This document shows positions 10,857-19,986 of a stretch of 64,000 nucleotides of DNA, one piece after another. The position numbers were made by a program, and so were the translations under genes. Numbering within the stretch: the stretch's first letter is position 1; each line of letters starts with the position of its first letter. The notes below the pieces were generated by a model. That model worked only from the letters and a program-made list of their open reading frames with translations. It searched no databases and had not been told where the DNA came from. The DNA is from Geobacillus genomosp. 3 (GTDB taxonomy: Bacteria > Bacillota > Bacilli > Bacillales > Anoxybacillaceae), in the NCBI RefSeq assembly GCF_000445995.2, contig NC_022080.4:2700001-2764000 (forward strand), in the 5' to 3' direction.

Positions 10857-13607
10857 ATGGAACAAAAACAGTTTCGCGCTTCTTTGCAAAAAGTGTGGCA
10901 TTATTTTTCGCTTACATATGACGTCGTTTGGAATGTCACCCTTATTTTGCTCATCGCCGCGCTCTGCCTCGTTTGTTTGGCCGTTGGCGCCGGCGCCGGC
11001 TATTTCGCCTTTTTGGTGAAAGATATGGCGGTCCCCTCGCAAGACAAAATGAAAAGCGAGATTTATAGTTATGAAGAAACAAGCCATATGTATTTTGCCA
11101 ACGGCGTCTATTTAGGGCGGTTCCGGTCTGATCTCGACCGCGAGGCGGTGCCCCTTTCCGACGTCTCCCCGTATGTCGTGCAGGCGGTGATCGCCACGGA
11201 AGATGAGCATTTTTACGAGCATGACGGTGTCGTTCCAAAGGCCGTTATTCGCGCCATGTTTCAAGAAGTGACCAACTCGCCGATCAAAAGCGGCGGCAGC
11301 ACGCTCACGCAGCAGCTTGTCAAAAACCAGCTGCTGACGAGCGAAGTGTCGTTTGAGCGCAAGGCGAAGGAAATGTTGTTGGCGCTGCGCCTTGAGCGCT
11401 TTTTTTCAAAAGAAGAGATTTTGGAAGCCTACTTAAACGTCGTCCCGTTCGGCCGCAGCTCGTCCGGGCGCAACATTGCCGGCATCCAAGCCGCCGCCCA
11501 AGGGGTGTTTGGCGTCGACGCCAAAGAGCTGAATTTGGCGCAGGCGGCGTTTTTAGCCGGCTTGCCGCAAAACCCGTTCGTGTACACACCGTTTGCCGCT
11601 GACGGCCGCCTTAAACAAGATATCTCGGCCGGTTTGAAGCGGATGAAAACGGTGCTGTACCGGATGAAGCGGGCCGGCTATATTTCCGAAGCGCAATATC
11701 AAGAAGCGCTCGCCTACGATGTAGCGAAACATTTCGCCCCGCCGAAGCCGTCGCCGTTTGAACGGTATCCGTTTTTGACGATGGAAATTGAGCGGCGGGC
11801 GAAAGACGTGCTGGCGGAAACGTTCGCCAAACGCGACGGCCATTCGGCGAAAGAGTGGGCGCGCGATGCCGACCTCCGCCGCCGCTACCTCGGCGAGGCG
11901 GAAAAAGCGCTGCGGCAAGGGGGATTGCGCATTTATACGACGATCGACAAAGACATTTATGAACGGATGCAGGAGGTGGCCGCCCGCTATCCGTATTACG
12001 GGCGCGATCGTGTGTATCGCACGCAAGACAAGCAAACGGGGAAAACGGTCATCCATCGCCAGCCGGTTGAAGTCGGGGCGATGCTGATTGAAAACAAAAC
12101 GGGCAAAATCATCAGCTTTGTCGGCGGCCGCGATTACGGGCGCGAACAGCTCAATCACGCCACCCAGGCGTACCGTTCAAACGGTTCAACGATGAAGCCG
12201 CTCTTAGTGTACGCACCGGCGATGGAGATGGGCATCGTTCAACCCGGATCGGTCATTCCCGACCTTCCGCTTTCGATCGGCTCGTATACGCCGCAAAACG
12301 CCGACGGAAAAATGCACGGCCTCGTCTCGGCGCGGCGCGCGCTCCAACAGTCGTACAACATCCCGGCCATTCGGACGTATATGAAAATCCAAAGCCGCCA
12401 TCCGGTCGACTACTTGCATAAAATGGGGATCACAAGCGTCGCCAAGCAAGAAGAGGCGAATCCGTCCTTGGCGATCGGCGGAACGCATATCGGGGTCACT
12501 GTTGAAGAAAACGTCAACGCGTATGCGACATTTGCCAATTACGGTTCCTTTGTCGATGCGTATATGATCGAAAAAATTACCGACAGCGACGGAAAGATCG
12601 TTTACGAGCATACAAGCAAGCCGGTTCCGGTCTTTTCTCCGCAGACGTCGTACTTGATGATCGATATGATGCGCGACGTGCTGCATGGCGGCACGGCCTC
12701 GTCGGTGCCGGGGTACTTGACGTTTTCTTCGGACTGGGCAGGCAAAACCGGAACATCGCAGGACAATCGCGATTCGTGGTTTGTGGCCACGAACCCGAAT
12801 GTCACGTTCGGCGTTTGGATCGGCTACGACCGGCCGGCGCCGCTTGAATCGCGCTACAAAGGGCTTTCGTACAGCCGGCGCACCCAACTGCTATGGGCGC
12901 AGTTTATGAATGCCGCCTACCGTGTAAAACCAAAGCTCATCGATCCGCCGGAACGGTTTTTAATGCCGGGCGGCATTGTTCGCCGCGCGTATTGCGCCGC
13001 GAGCGGATTCAGCCCGTCAGCGGCATGCGAAAAAGCCGGACTCGTCCGCTATGATTTGTATAATGCGAAGTTTACCCCAAAACAAGGAAGCGAGGACTAT
13101 TTGACCGAAGGACAGTTTGTCGTCGTTGACGGAAAGCGGTATGCGGCGCTCGAGACGACGCCTAGAGAGTTTGTCACCCGCGGGGTCATCGTCAATCCTG
13201 CCTTGCTCAATCAGTGGGGGATCGATGGAACGGCGTGGGCTGGCGATGCGTTGGTTGTCGGCACGCTAAAAGAAAACGGACGCGTCCCCGCCCCGCCGGC
13301 CGCCCGTCTGAGCGGCAATCAGCTCGTCTGGCCCCGCCATGGAGAGCGCGATGTCATCGGCTACCGCGTCTATCAAGTGAGTGAAACCGGGAAGCGGCAA
13401 ATCGTCGCCACCATTAAAGAGGGGGAATCGGCTTCCTTTTCCGCCCTCAAACCGGGAGCGGTTTATTATGTCACCGCTGTGGATATTGCCGGTCGGGAAT
13501 CGGCGCCATCGGGCCAAATCACGTTGCCGGCGGCCCAACCGGCCAATCCGCCCGCCGGCGCGGACAACGCGGGAGGCCACACCGCTCCCCCGCCCTCTCC
13601 CCGCTAA
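10857..13607 (+). CDS. class A penicillin-binding protein with C-terminal fibronectin type III domain
   Basis: 916 residues. It is a bifunctional peptidoglycan polymerase. Domains: membrane helix about 24-50; GT51 glycosyltransferase about 75-260 with ATEDEHFYEHDG (catalytic Glu near 114) and GGSTLTQQLVKN; transpeptidase about 400-700 with the serine motif STMK near 443, SYN in QQSYNIP and KTGTS near 629; a fibronectin III domain about 800-880 (YRVYQVSETGKR, PGAVYYVTAVD); then a proline/glycine-rich tail. The ATG at 10857 has a GGGGG site. It resembles PonA-type PBP1 in layout but lies next to tyrS, so I give no symbol. A TATACT -10 box lies just upstream. Confidence 0.93.
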   Translation: MEQKQFRASLQKVWHYFSLTYDVVWNVTLILLIAALCLVCLAVGAGAGYFAFLVKDMAVPSQDKMKSEIYSYEETSHMYFANGVYLGRFRSDLDREAVPLSDVSPYVVQAVIATEDEHFYEHDGVVPKAVIRAMFQEVTNSPIKSGGSTLTQQLVKNQLLTSEVSFERKAKEMLLALRLERFFSKEEILEAYLNVVPFGRSSSGRNIAGIQAAAQGVFGVDAKELNLAQAAFLAGLPQNPFVYTPFAADGRLKQDISAGLKRMKTVLYRMKRAGYISEAQYQEALAYDVAKHFAPPKPSPFERYPFLTMEIERRAKDVLAETFAKRDGHSAKEWARDADLRRRYLGEAEKALRQGGLRIYTTIDKDIYERMQEVAARYPYYGRDRVYRTQDKQTGKTVIHRQPVEVGAMLIENKTGKIISFVGGRDYGREQLNHATQAYRSNGSTMKPLLVYAPAMEMGIVQPGSVIPDLPLSIGSYTPQNADGKMHGLVSARRALQQSYNIPAIRTYMKIQSRHPVDYLHKMGITSVAKQEEANPSLAIGGTHIGVTVEENVNAYATFANYGSFVDAYMIEKITDSDGKIVYEHTSKPVPVFSPQTSYLMIDMMRDVLHGGTASSVPGYLTFSSDWAGKTGTSQDNRDSWFVATNPNVTFGVWIGYDRPAPLESRYKGLSYSRRTQLLWAQFMNAAYRVKPKLIDPPERFLMPGGIVRRAYCAASGFSPSAACEKAGLVRYDLYNAKFTPKQGSEDYLTEGQFVVVDGKRYAALETTPREFVTRGVIVNPALLNQWGIDGTAWAGDALVVGTLKENGRVPAPPAARLSGNQLVWPRHGERDVIGYRVYQVSETGKRQIVATIKEGESASFSALKPGAVYYVTAVDIAGRESAPSGQITLPAAQPANPPAGADNAGGHTAPPPSPR

Positions 13608-13619
13608 CTGATCGGGAGG

Positions 13620-13650
13620 CGTTCCAACCATTCGGTTGGAACGTTTTTTT
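13620..13650 (+). terminator. PBP gene terminator
   Basis: 10-bp stem CGTTCCAACC/GGTTGGAACG with a 4-base loop and a seven-T tail, 13 bases past the stop codon. The next 150 bases to the acsA terminator hold no gene I can see; they include a run of nine C. Confidence 0.9.
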
Positions 13651-13809
13651 ATGGGGGAACCTTGATCAGGGGAGGGGAGGGAGCCTTTCGCCGCCGCTCT
13701 TTGCGGCCGTTTTCTCTATCCGCCCCCTAACGGCTCCGCTTCTTTTGCCGCTTTTTGGGAAAACGTGCGCCCCCCCCCGTTTTAGTTTCATGCCGGCGCC
13801 AATAAAAAA

Positions 13810-13837
13810 GCGTCCGGAGCGGCATTGCTCCGGGCGC
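13810..13837 (-). terminator. acsA terminator
   Basis: Stem GCGTCCGGAGC/GCTCCGGGCGC with a 6-base loop, followed on the minus strand by TTTTTT. It lies just past the acsA stop codon. Confidence 0.85.
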
Positions 13838-13848
13838 CGGTTTCATGA

Positions 13849-15564
13849 TTAATCTTCCAACGTCGACAAGTCGCCGGTCGGCAAGTTCAGCTCCCACGCT
13901 TTCAAGACGCGGCGCATGATTTTCCCGCTCCGCGTTTTCGGCAGTTTGTCGCGGAACTCGATTTCGCGCGGTGCGGCATGGGCGGCGAGCCCTTTCTTCA
14001 CGAACTGGCGGATGTCTTCCTTCAATTCCTCAGACGGCTCGTAGCCTTCGCGGAGCGCAATGAACGCTTTGATGATTTCCCCGCGCACCGGATCCGGCTT
14101 GCCGATGACGCCGGCTTCGGCCACGGCCGGATGCTCGACGAGCTTGCTTTCGACTTCAAACGGCCCGACGCGCTCGCCCGATGTGTTGATGACATCGTCG
14201 ACGCGCCCTTGGAACCAGAAATAGCCGTCTTCGTCCATATAGGCCGAGTCGCCTGATACGTACCAGTCGCCGATGAAGTACGATTCGTATTTTTGCGGGT
14301 TGTTCCAAATCGTCTTCATCATCGACGGCCAGCCTTTTTTAATCGCGAGGTTGCCCATCCGGTACGGCGGCAGGACGTTTCCGTGATCGTCGACGATCGC
14401 CGCCTCGACGCCCGGAATCGGTTTCCCCATCGATCCCGGCTTGATTTCCATGCACGGGTAGTTGCAGATGAGATGCGCCCCTGTTTCCGTCATCCACCAC
14501 GTATCGTGAATGCGGCGTCCGAACACTTTCAGCCCCCAGCGGATGACTTCCGGGTTGAGCGGCTCGCCGACGCTCAAAATGTGACGGAGCGAGCTTAAGT
14601 CATATTTTTTCACCACTTCATCGCCGGCGCCCATCAGCATGCGGAACGCCGTCGGCGCGCTGTACCAGACGGTGACGCCGAACTCTTCGATCGTTTCATA
14701 CCAGGCGTCCGGGCTGAAGCGGCCGCCGACGATAACGCTTGACGCCCCGCACAGCCATGGGCCGAAAATGCCGTACGATGTCCCGGTCACCCACCCCGGG
14801 TCGGCCGTGCACCAATAAACGTCGTCTTCTTTTAAATCCAACACCCATTTGGCCGTTTGATAGTGCTGGATCATGGCGTTATGAACGTGCAGGACGCCTT
14901 TCGGTTTTCCGGTCGAACCGGACGTATAGTGCAAAATCAAGCCGTCTTGGCGGTCGACCCATTCGATGTCAAAGTGCTTGCTCGCCTCGTTCATCCGCTT
15001 TTTCAAATCGATGTACGGCCCTTCCTCAACAATGCCGTCGCCGACCAAAAAGACGTATTGTAACTCCGGCAAGTCGTTGACCGGCACGCGCGGCAAGAGT
15101 TCCGGGGTCGTGACGATCGCTTTCGCCCCGCTGTCTTCAAGACGGTCGCGCACCGCGCCTTCCATGAACGCTTCAAACAGCGGCCCGACGATGGCGCCGG
15201 TTTTAATGATGCCGAGCACCGTGAAGTACAGTTCCGGCGAGCGCGGCATAAAGACGAACACGCGGTCGCCTTTTCCAATCTCGGCCACATTTTTCAAGAC
15301 GTTGGCCACTTTGTTCGACATTTCTTTCATTTCTTTAAACGTATATTTCTCATTGCGCACCGCATCCCGATAGTAAAGCGCCACTTTATTTTTGCGGAAC
15401 GACTCAGCATGGCGGTCGATCGCCTCGTACGCCATGTTGACCCGTCCCGTCTCATACCAAGAAAACGCTTTCTCTGTTTCCGACCATTGAAATTGCTTGT
15501 ATGTTTCCTCGTAGTTTTTCAAGTTGTAGTCCCCTTGTACGACTGGCAACAGTTCCGTTTTCAT
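13849..15564 (-). CDS. acsA: acetyl-CoA synthetase
   Basis: 571 residues (572 in B. subtilis). It activates acetate to acetyl-CoA with ATP through an acetyl-adenylate. AMP-binding signature YTSGSTGKPKGVLH at about 224-237, and the C-terminal PKTRSGKIMRR whose lysine (about 548) is the acetylation target that switches the enzyme off. Divergent acuA encodes the acetyltransferase and acuC the deacetylase, so enzyme and control are adjacent. Own promoter and terminator; a cre-like palindrome lies in the 5' untranslated region. Confidence 0.97.
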   Translation of the reverse strand: MKTELLPVVQGDYNLKNYEETYKQFQWSETEKAFSWYETGRVNMAYEAIDRHAESFRKNKVALYYRDAVRNEKYTFKEMKEMSNKVANVLKNVAEIGKGDRVFVFMPRSPELYFTVLGIIKTGAIVGPLFEAFMEGAVRDRLEDSGAKAIVTTPELLPRVPVNDLPELQYVFLVGDGIVEEGPYIDLKKRMNEASKHFDIEWVDRQDGLILHYTSGSTGKPKGVLHVHNAMIQHYQTAKWVLDLKEDDVYWCTADPGWVTGTSYGIFGPWLCGASSVIVGGRFSPDAWYETIEEFGVTVWYSAPTAFRMLMGAGDEVVKKYDLSSLRHILSVGEPLNPEVIRWGLKVFGRRIHDTWWMTETGAHLICNYPCMEIKPGSMGKPIPGVEAAIVDDHGNVLPPYRMGNLAIKKGWPSMMKTIWNNPQKYESYFIGDWYVSGDSAYMDEDGYFWFQGRVDDVINTSGERVGPFEVESKLVEHPAVAEAGVIGKPDPVRGEIIKAFIALREGYEPSEELKEDIRQFVKKGLAAHAAPREIEFRDKLPKTRSGKIMRRVLKAWELNLPTGDLSTLED

Positions 15565-15580
15565 TCTCCGATCCCCCTTA

Positions 15581-15594
15581 TGTAAGTGGTTACA
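15581..15594. promoter_or_regulatory. cre-like palindrome upstream of acsA
   Basis: TGTAAGTGGTTACA is a near-perfect palindrome resembling the CcpA site TGWAARCGYTWNCA apart from the central CG. It lies between the acsA start and -10 box, a position where bound CcpA would block transcription. CcpA control of acsA/acuABC is known in B. subtilis, and ccpA lies 3 kb away. Confidence 0.5.
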
Positions 15595-15599
15595 TTTCT

Positions 15600-15628
15600 A
15601 TTATAGTGGATAATAAACAGATTCTCAA
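15600..15628 (-). promoter_or_regulatory. acsA promoter
   Basis: On the minus strand TTGAGA (15623-15628), a 17-base spacer and TATAAT (15600-15605), 36 bases upstream of the acsA start codon. Confidence 0.85.
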
Positions 15629-15739
15629 TTTTTAAAATATTCCTCGTCCCTATTTCTTTGAAATTTTTTTGAATTGCGCCAATGGAGGATGGATTTCCGG
15701 TATAATGGAGGAAGAACAATGAATCCAGGTGGTGGCCGA

Positions 15740-16372
15740 ATGGAACATCCAAAAACGTATAACGCCAAGGAGCTGAAAACGCCGAACGGAACGCTTCTCA
15801 TCGAAGGGCCGGTGACGGCGGAAGCGTTGGCCGGCTATGAGTTTCACCGCGACTTAACTGCCTTCCGCCCGCCCGCCAAACAGCATGAAGCGTTGATCGG
15901 GATCGCCAAACTGCCGGAAGGGCGGATCATCATCGCCCGCCGCGGCGATATGATCGTCGGTTATGTCACGTTTTTATATCCCGACCCGCTTGAGCGGTGG
16001 TCGGAAGGAAACATGGAAAATTTGCTTGAGCTAGGCGCCATTGAAGTCATTCCCGAGTTTCGCGGATGTGGCGTCGGGAAAAACTTGCTCATCGTGTCCA
16101 TGATGGACGACGCCATGGAAGATTACATCATCATTACGACCGAATATTACTGGCATTGGGATTTAAAAGGCACGGGGCTGAACGTGTGGGAATACCGGAA
16201 AATGATGGAGAAAATGATGAACGCCGGCGGGCTCGTCTGGTATGCGACCGACGACCCGGAAATTTGTTCCCACCCGGCGAACTGCCTGATGGTCCGCATC
16301 GGCAAACGGGTCGATCCGGAATCGATTCAACGGTTTGACCGGCTTCGGTTTATGAACCGTTATATGTACTAA
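15740..16372 (+). CDS. acuA: AcsA acetyltransferase AcuA (GNAT family)
   Basis: 210 residues, the B. subtilis length. It acetylates the active-site lysine of AcsA and inactivates it. GNAT acetyl-CoA-binding pattern: AIEVIPEFRGCGVGKNLL at about 107-124. I use the ATG at 15740 because the protein then starts MEHPKTYNAKEL like its relatives; an ATG at 15719 has a better GGAGG site but sits so near a TATAAT box (about 15701) that the site may not be in the transcript. First gene of acuABC, divergent from acsA. Confidence 0.92.
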   Translation: MEHPKTYNAKELKTPNGTLLIEGPVTAEALAGYEFHRDLTAFRPPAKQHEALIGIAKLPEGRIIIARRGDMIVGYVTFLYPDPLERWSEGNMENLLELGAIEVIPEFRGCGVGKNLLIVSMMDDAMEDYIIITTEYYWHWDLKGTGLNVWEYRKMMEKMMNAGGLVWYATDDPEICSHPANCLMVRIGKRVDPESIQRFDRLRFMNRYMY

Positions 16373-16405
16373 GCGTGCGATACGCAAAGGGGGGAGAGGA
16401 GAACT

Positions 16406-17050
16406 ATGATTGTGGAACAAGTCATGAAAACAACGGTGGTCACGCTCCGCGCCACCAATACGATCGCCGAAGCGCTGCAGCTGCTCCGGCATCACCGCAT
16501 CCGCCATCTTCCGGTCGTCGACGGGGAAGGGCGGTTAGTCGGTCTTGTGACCGACCGTGATTTGCGCGACGCCAGCCCATCCATTTTTCATCTTCACGAA
16601 CAGCTGGATGACTTGCAAAAACCGGTCAGCACGATTATGAAAACGGACGTCATCGTCGGCCATCCGCTCGATTTTGTCGAAGAAGTGGCCGCGCTCTTTT
16701 ACGAGCACCGGATCGGCTGCCTGCCGGTCGTCAACGGCGGAAAGCTCGTTGGCATCATCACCGAAACAGATTTATTGCATACGCTCATTCAGCTGACCGG
16801 CGCCCATCAGCCCGGATCGCAAATCGAAATCAAGGTGCCGAATGAAACCGGCATGCTTGGCAAGGCGGCGGCCATCATCGCCGAGCGCCACGTCAATATC
16901 GCCAGCGTCCTTCTTTACCCAGACAGTGATCCAAACTATAAGATTTTAGTGTTTCGCGTGCAAACGATGAACCCGATCAGTTTGATCCATGACTTGAAAA
17001 AGGCCGGCTATACGGTGCTATGGCCGAACTTGCCGGGGGTTACGTCATGA
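16406..17050 (+). CDS. acuB: acetoin utilization/AcsA control protein AcuB (CBS-CBS-ACT)
   Basis: 214 residues. Two CBS domains (about 7-60 and 77-130; [37 protein letters not shown]) are followed by an ACT domain (about 140-210). CBS pairs bind adenine nucleotides and ACT domains small ligands, so this is likely the sensory part of the acuABC module; its biochemical role is not settled. Ribosome site GGGGGGAGAGGAG. Its stop overlaps the acuC start. Confidence 0.93.
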   Translation: MIVEQVMKTTVVTLRATNTIAEALQLLRHHRIRHLPVVDGEGRLVGLVTDRDLRDASPSIFHLHEQLDDLQKPVSTIMKTDVIVGHPLDFVEEVAALFYEHRIGCLPVVNGGKLVGIITETDLLHTLIQLTGAHQPGSQIEIKVPNETGMLGKAAAIIAERHVNIASVLLYPDSDPNYKILVFRVQTMNPISLIHDLKKAGYTVLWPNLPGVTS

Positions 17051-18216
17051 GCGAAACGTGCGTATTTGTGTATAGCGACGAATTTCTTCAATATAAATTT
17101 CATGACGATCATCCGTTCAACCAGCTGCGGGTCAAACTGACGTACGATTTACTGCGGTCGGCCGGCGCGCTCGATGACCGGCATATCGTCCCTCCGCGCA
17201 TGGCGACAGACGAGGAGCTCGGCCTCATCCACGACCGGGCGTACATCGAGGCGGTCAAAGCCGCCGGGCGCGGCGAGCTGTCTGAGACAGCGGCGCTCAA
17301 CTACGGTCTCGGCACCGAGGACACGCCGATTTTCCCGAACATGCACGAGGCGAGCGCGCTCCTTGTCGGCAGCACGCTGACGGCCGTGGACTGTGTCTTA
17401 TCCGGCCGGGCAGAGCACGCGCTCAACCTTGGCGGCGGCTTGCATCACGGGTTCCGCGGCAAAGCGTCCGGCTTTTGCGTCTACAACGACAGCGCGGTCG
17501 CCATTCAATACATTCGCGAAAAATACGGGCTGCGCGTGTTGTATGTCGACACCGACGCCCACCATGGCGACGGGGTGCAATGGGCGTTTTACGACGATCC
17601 GAACGTATGCACCTTCTCGATCCATGAGACCGGACGGTACTTGTTTCCGGGGACGGGAAACGTCAACGAGCGCGGCCACGGCGCCGGATACGGCTATTCG
17701 TTCAACATTCCGGTCGATGCGTTTACGGAAGACGAATCATGGATCGCGGCCTACACGACGGCGCTAAGGGAAATCGCCGACTTTTTCCGCCCCGATGTCA
17801 TCGTGACGCAAAACGGGGTCGACGCCCACTATTATGATCCGCTCACCCATTTGTCGGTGACGATGAAAACGTACCGCGCCATTCCGAAGCTCGCCCATCA
17901 AATCGCCCATGAATATTGCCGCGGGCGCTGGATCGCGGTCGGCGGCGGCGGATATGACATTTGGCGCGTCGTGCCGCGGGCGTGGGCGTTTCTTTGGCTG
18001 GAAATGACGGAACAATCCGATATTTCCGGCTCACTGCCGGTTGAGTGGCGCGAACGGTGGCGACCGCTTTCACCCGTCACACTGCCGTTTGAATGGGACG
18101 ACCCGGACGGACTGTACCCGCCGATCCCACGCAAGGCGGAAATTAGCGAAAAAAACGCCCAGACGGTGGAAAAAGCGTTGTATTTTATCCGCAGCCAGCG
18201 GCGCGCGGGCACTTGA
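17047..18216 (+). CDS. acuC: protein deacetylase AcuC (class I HDAC-like)
   Basis: 389 residues (387 in B. subtilis). It removes the acetyl group AcuA puts on AcsA, reactivating the enzyme. Zn-dependent deacetylase motifs: [27 protein letters not shown] (metal-binding Asp/His), [14 protein letters not shown], and VGGGGYD near the C-terminus. The ATG at 17047 overlaps the acuB stop (ATGA), so translation is coupled; the frame is open further upstream inside acuB but those starts are not credible. Confidence 0.95.
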   Translation: MSETCVFVYSDEFLQYKFHDDHPFNQLRVKLTYDLLRSAGALDDRHIVPPRMATDEELGLIHDRAYIEAVKAAGRGELSETAALNYGLGTEDTPIFPNMHEASALLVGSTLTAVDCVLSGRAEHALNLGGGLHHGFRGKASGFCVYNDSAVAIQYIREKYGLRVLYVDTDAHHGDGVQWAFYDDPNVCTFSIHETGRYLFPGTGNVNERGHGAGYGYSFNIPVDAFTEDESWIAAYTTALREIADFFRPDVIVTQNGVDAHYYDPLTHLSVTMKTYRAIPKLAHQIAHEYCRGRWIAVGGGGYDIWRVVPRAWAFLWLEMTEQSDISGSLPVEWRERWRPLSPVTLPFEWDDPDGLYPPIPRKAEISEKNAQTVEKALYFIRSQRRAGT

Positions 18217-18428
18217 CTTCCGTTGGCCGGCCCCCGGACGCACATGGATTCGCCTGTTCCATTGACAAAAGGGCGGGCCGCGGCTCTCTCCGCACGCTTT
18301 CCGTTTGGCTTGACGGAATGGGCGCGCAGCCGAATCAAGCCGTTTTCAAACTAGGAAGCTTTGCCCCCGTTCACCGAGCCGTCCTGGCCTTCGCTTGCGG
18401 CGCCGGCGGGCCGCGGCTTCTAGCATGT

Positions 18429-18500
18429 CGCTTTCAGGCATTCATCGAAAGCGGGCGAGAAGCCCCCGCTTCAAGTGTTAGCGAAGTGGGGAAGCAAACC
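18429..18500 (-). repeat. IS200/IS605-type end hairpins, copy 3
   Basis: On the minus strand a stem (CCCCACTTC against GAAGCGGGG, 18483-18491 and 18464-18472) is followed by GCTTCTCGC and a second hairpin CGCTTTC/GAAAGCG (18429-18453). The same GGCTTCTCGC tail follows the copies at 22.8 and 32.4 kb. The gap 18217-18576 holds no coding region I can support. Confidence 0.5.
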
Positions 18501-18576
18501 GCCCGTCCATCCTTCAGTGAAAGACAAGAGTGGAGAAGGGGGAACCGGTTTAATGCTGATCGACCGCCATGAAAAA

Positions 18577-18603
18577 GGGTGTCTCGTTGCTTTTGAGACA
18601 CCC
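18577..18603 (-). terminator. ccpA terminator
   Basis: Perfect stem GGGTGTCTC/GAGACACCC with a 9-base loop and a T run on the minus strand, 17 bases past the ccpA stop codon. Confidence 0.9.
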
Positions 18604-18619
18604 CCTCTTTTCCCGCTGC

Positions 18620-19615
18620 CTACTTCGTCGACTCGCGCGTCTCGAGCCGGTGCGGCAAGACAACGATATGGTTGTCAACTTGTTCCTTGTTCATATACTT
18701 TGTCAATAACCGCATCGCCACCGCGCCGATGTCATACATCGGCTGCACAACGGTCGTCAGCCGCGGCCGCACCATCGTCGCCAGCCTTGTGTTGTCAAAG
18801 CCGACGACTTCCAACTCGTCCGGCACGCGCACGCCATGATCTTGGGCGCTGTGAATGATGCCGAGCGCCATTTCGTCCGTTCCGGCAAATACCGCCGTCG
18901 GCCGTTCGGCAAGCTCCATGATTTTCTCGTACGCTTCCAAACCGGAGTCGTATGAGTTGTCGCCTTCCACGACGAGTTCTTCTTCATACGGCACTCCTTG
19001 CTCCTCAAGCGCCCGACGGTAGCCGGCCAGTTTCCGCTGGTTAATCGGGTCGTCGGTCGGACCGGTTACGTAAGCCACGCGCCGGTTTCCTTTCTCAAGC
19101 AAATACGTCACCGCTTCAAACGCGGCCTGCTCGTAGTCGATGTTGACCGATGGGATCGTATGGTTGGGCTCCACTGTCGCCGCAAGCACGATCGGCACGG
19201 ACGATTTTTGAAACTCAGCGACATGCTCTTCGGTGATCGTTCCGCCCATAAACAAAATGCCGTCCACTTGTTTTGCGAGCATCGTATTGAGCAAATGCAG
19301 CTCTTTTTCTTTGTTTTGGTCGGAATTGCTTAAAATAATGTTGTATTTATACATCGTCGCAATATCTTCAATGCCGCGCGCCAGCTCGGCAAAGAAGATG
19401 CTCGAAATATCCGGGATGATCACCCCGACCGTTGTCGTTTTTTTGCTGGCAAGACCCCGCGCCACCGCATTCGGACGGTAGCCAAGCCGCTCGATCGCTT
19501 CCAATACTTTTTTCCTTGTCGACGGCTTGACGTTCGGGTTGCCGTTTACGACGCGCGAGACCGTCGCCATCGAAACGTTCGCCTCCCGCGCCACGTCATA
19601 AATCGTTACGGTCAT
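18620..19615 (-). CDS. ccpA: catabolite control protein A
   Basis: 331 residues, LacI/GalR family. With HPr-Ser46-P it binds cre sites and is the main regulator of carbon catabolite repression in Bacillota. The N-terminal helix-turn-helix ([20 protein letters not shown]) and hinge ([16 protein letters not shown]) are nearly those of B. subtilis, and the periplasmic-binding-protein-like core follows. ATG at 19615 has a GGAGTG site. Next to aroA, as in B. subtilis. Confidence 0.98.
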   Translation of the reverse strand: MTVTIYDVAREANVSMATVSRVVNGNPNVKPSTRKKVLEAIERLGYRPNAVARGLASKKTTTVGVIIPDISSIFFAELARGIEDIATMYKYNIILSNSDQNKEKELHLLNTMLAKQVDGILFMGGTITEEHVAEFQKSSVPIVLAATVEPNHTIPSVNIDYEQAAFEAVTYLLEKGNRRVAYVTGPTDDPINQRKLAGYRRALEEQGVPYEEELVVEGDNSYDSGLEAYEKIMELAERPTAVFAGTDEMALGIIHSAQDHGVRVPDELEVVGFDNTRLATMVRPRLTTVVQPMYDIGAVAMRLLTKYMNKEQVDNHIVVLPHRLETRESTK

Positions 19616-19675
19616 TCCGTTCACTCCTTTTTCCTCGATCCGGTAACCGGTGAGAGTTCCGATATATGTACAACT

Positions 19676-19705
19676 ATCATACGATACATTATGGCCGACA
19701 CGCAA
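19676..19705 (-). promoter_or_regulatory. ccpA promoter
   Basis: On the minus strand TTGCGT (19700-19705), an 18-base spacer and TATGAT (19676-19681), about 60 bases upstream of the ccpA start. Confidence 0.65.
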
Positions 19706-19950
19706 CGAAATGGCAATGATTTTGCTGGTTTGTTCACAAACCGTTCATCGATAGTTTGCCCAAAAAGCGTTGGAACAATGTCATGCAAAACGAGATGTTA
19801 TCACGAACCGGAAAGAAACACGCACACGTTCGGCTGCCTTCCGTCCACCTCCGCTTTTCTCCGAAAATGTGCACACCAAAGGCGGCCATGTTTCCACTCC
19901 TCAAAGCCGCACTTATGGCCATGTTCTTCCGATACGGATCGGAACGAGAA
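19706..19950. other. non-coding gap between ccpA and aroA
   Basis: No coding region, RNA gene or transposon end is apparent. Open frames here run into aroA in the wrong frame and lack ribosome sites. Confidence 0.5.
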
Positions 19951-19954
19951 AAAT

Positions 19955-19978
19955 CCCCTCCGGCCGAAACCGAAGGGG
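19955..19978 (-). terminator. aroA terminator
   Basis: Stem CCCCTTCGG/CCGGAGGGG with a 6-base loop followed by ATTTTT on the minus strand, 8 bases past the aroA stop codon. Confidence 0.85.
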
Positions 19979-19986
19979 AAGCGGTT

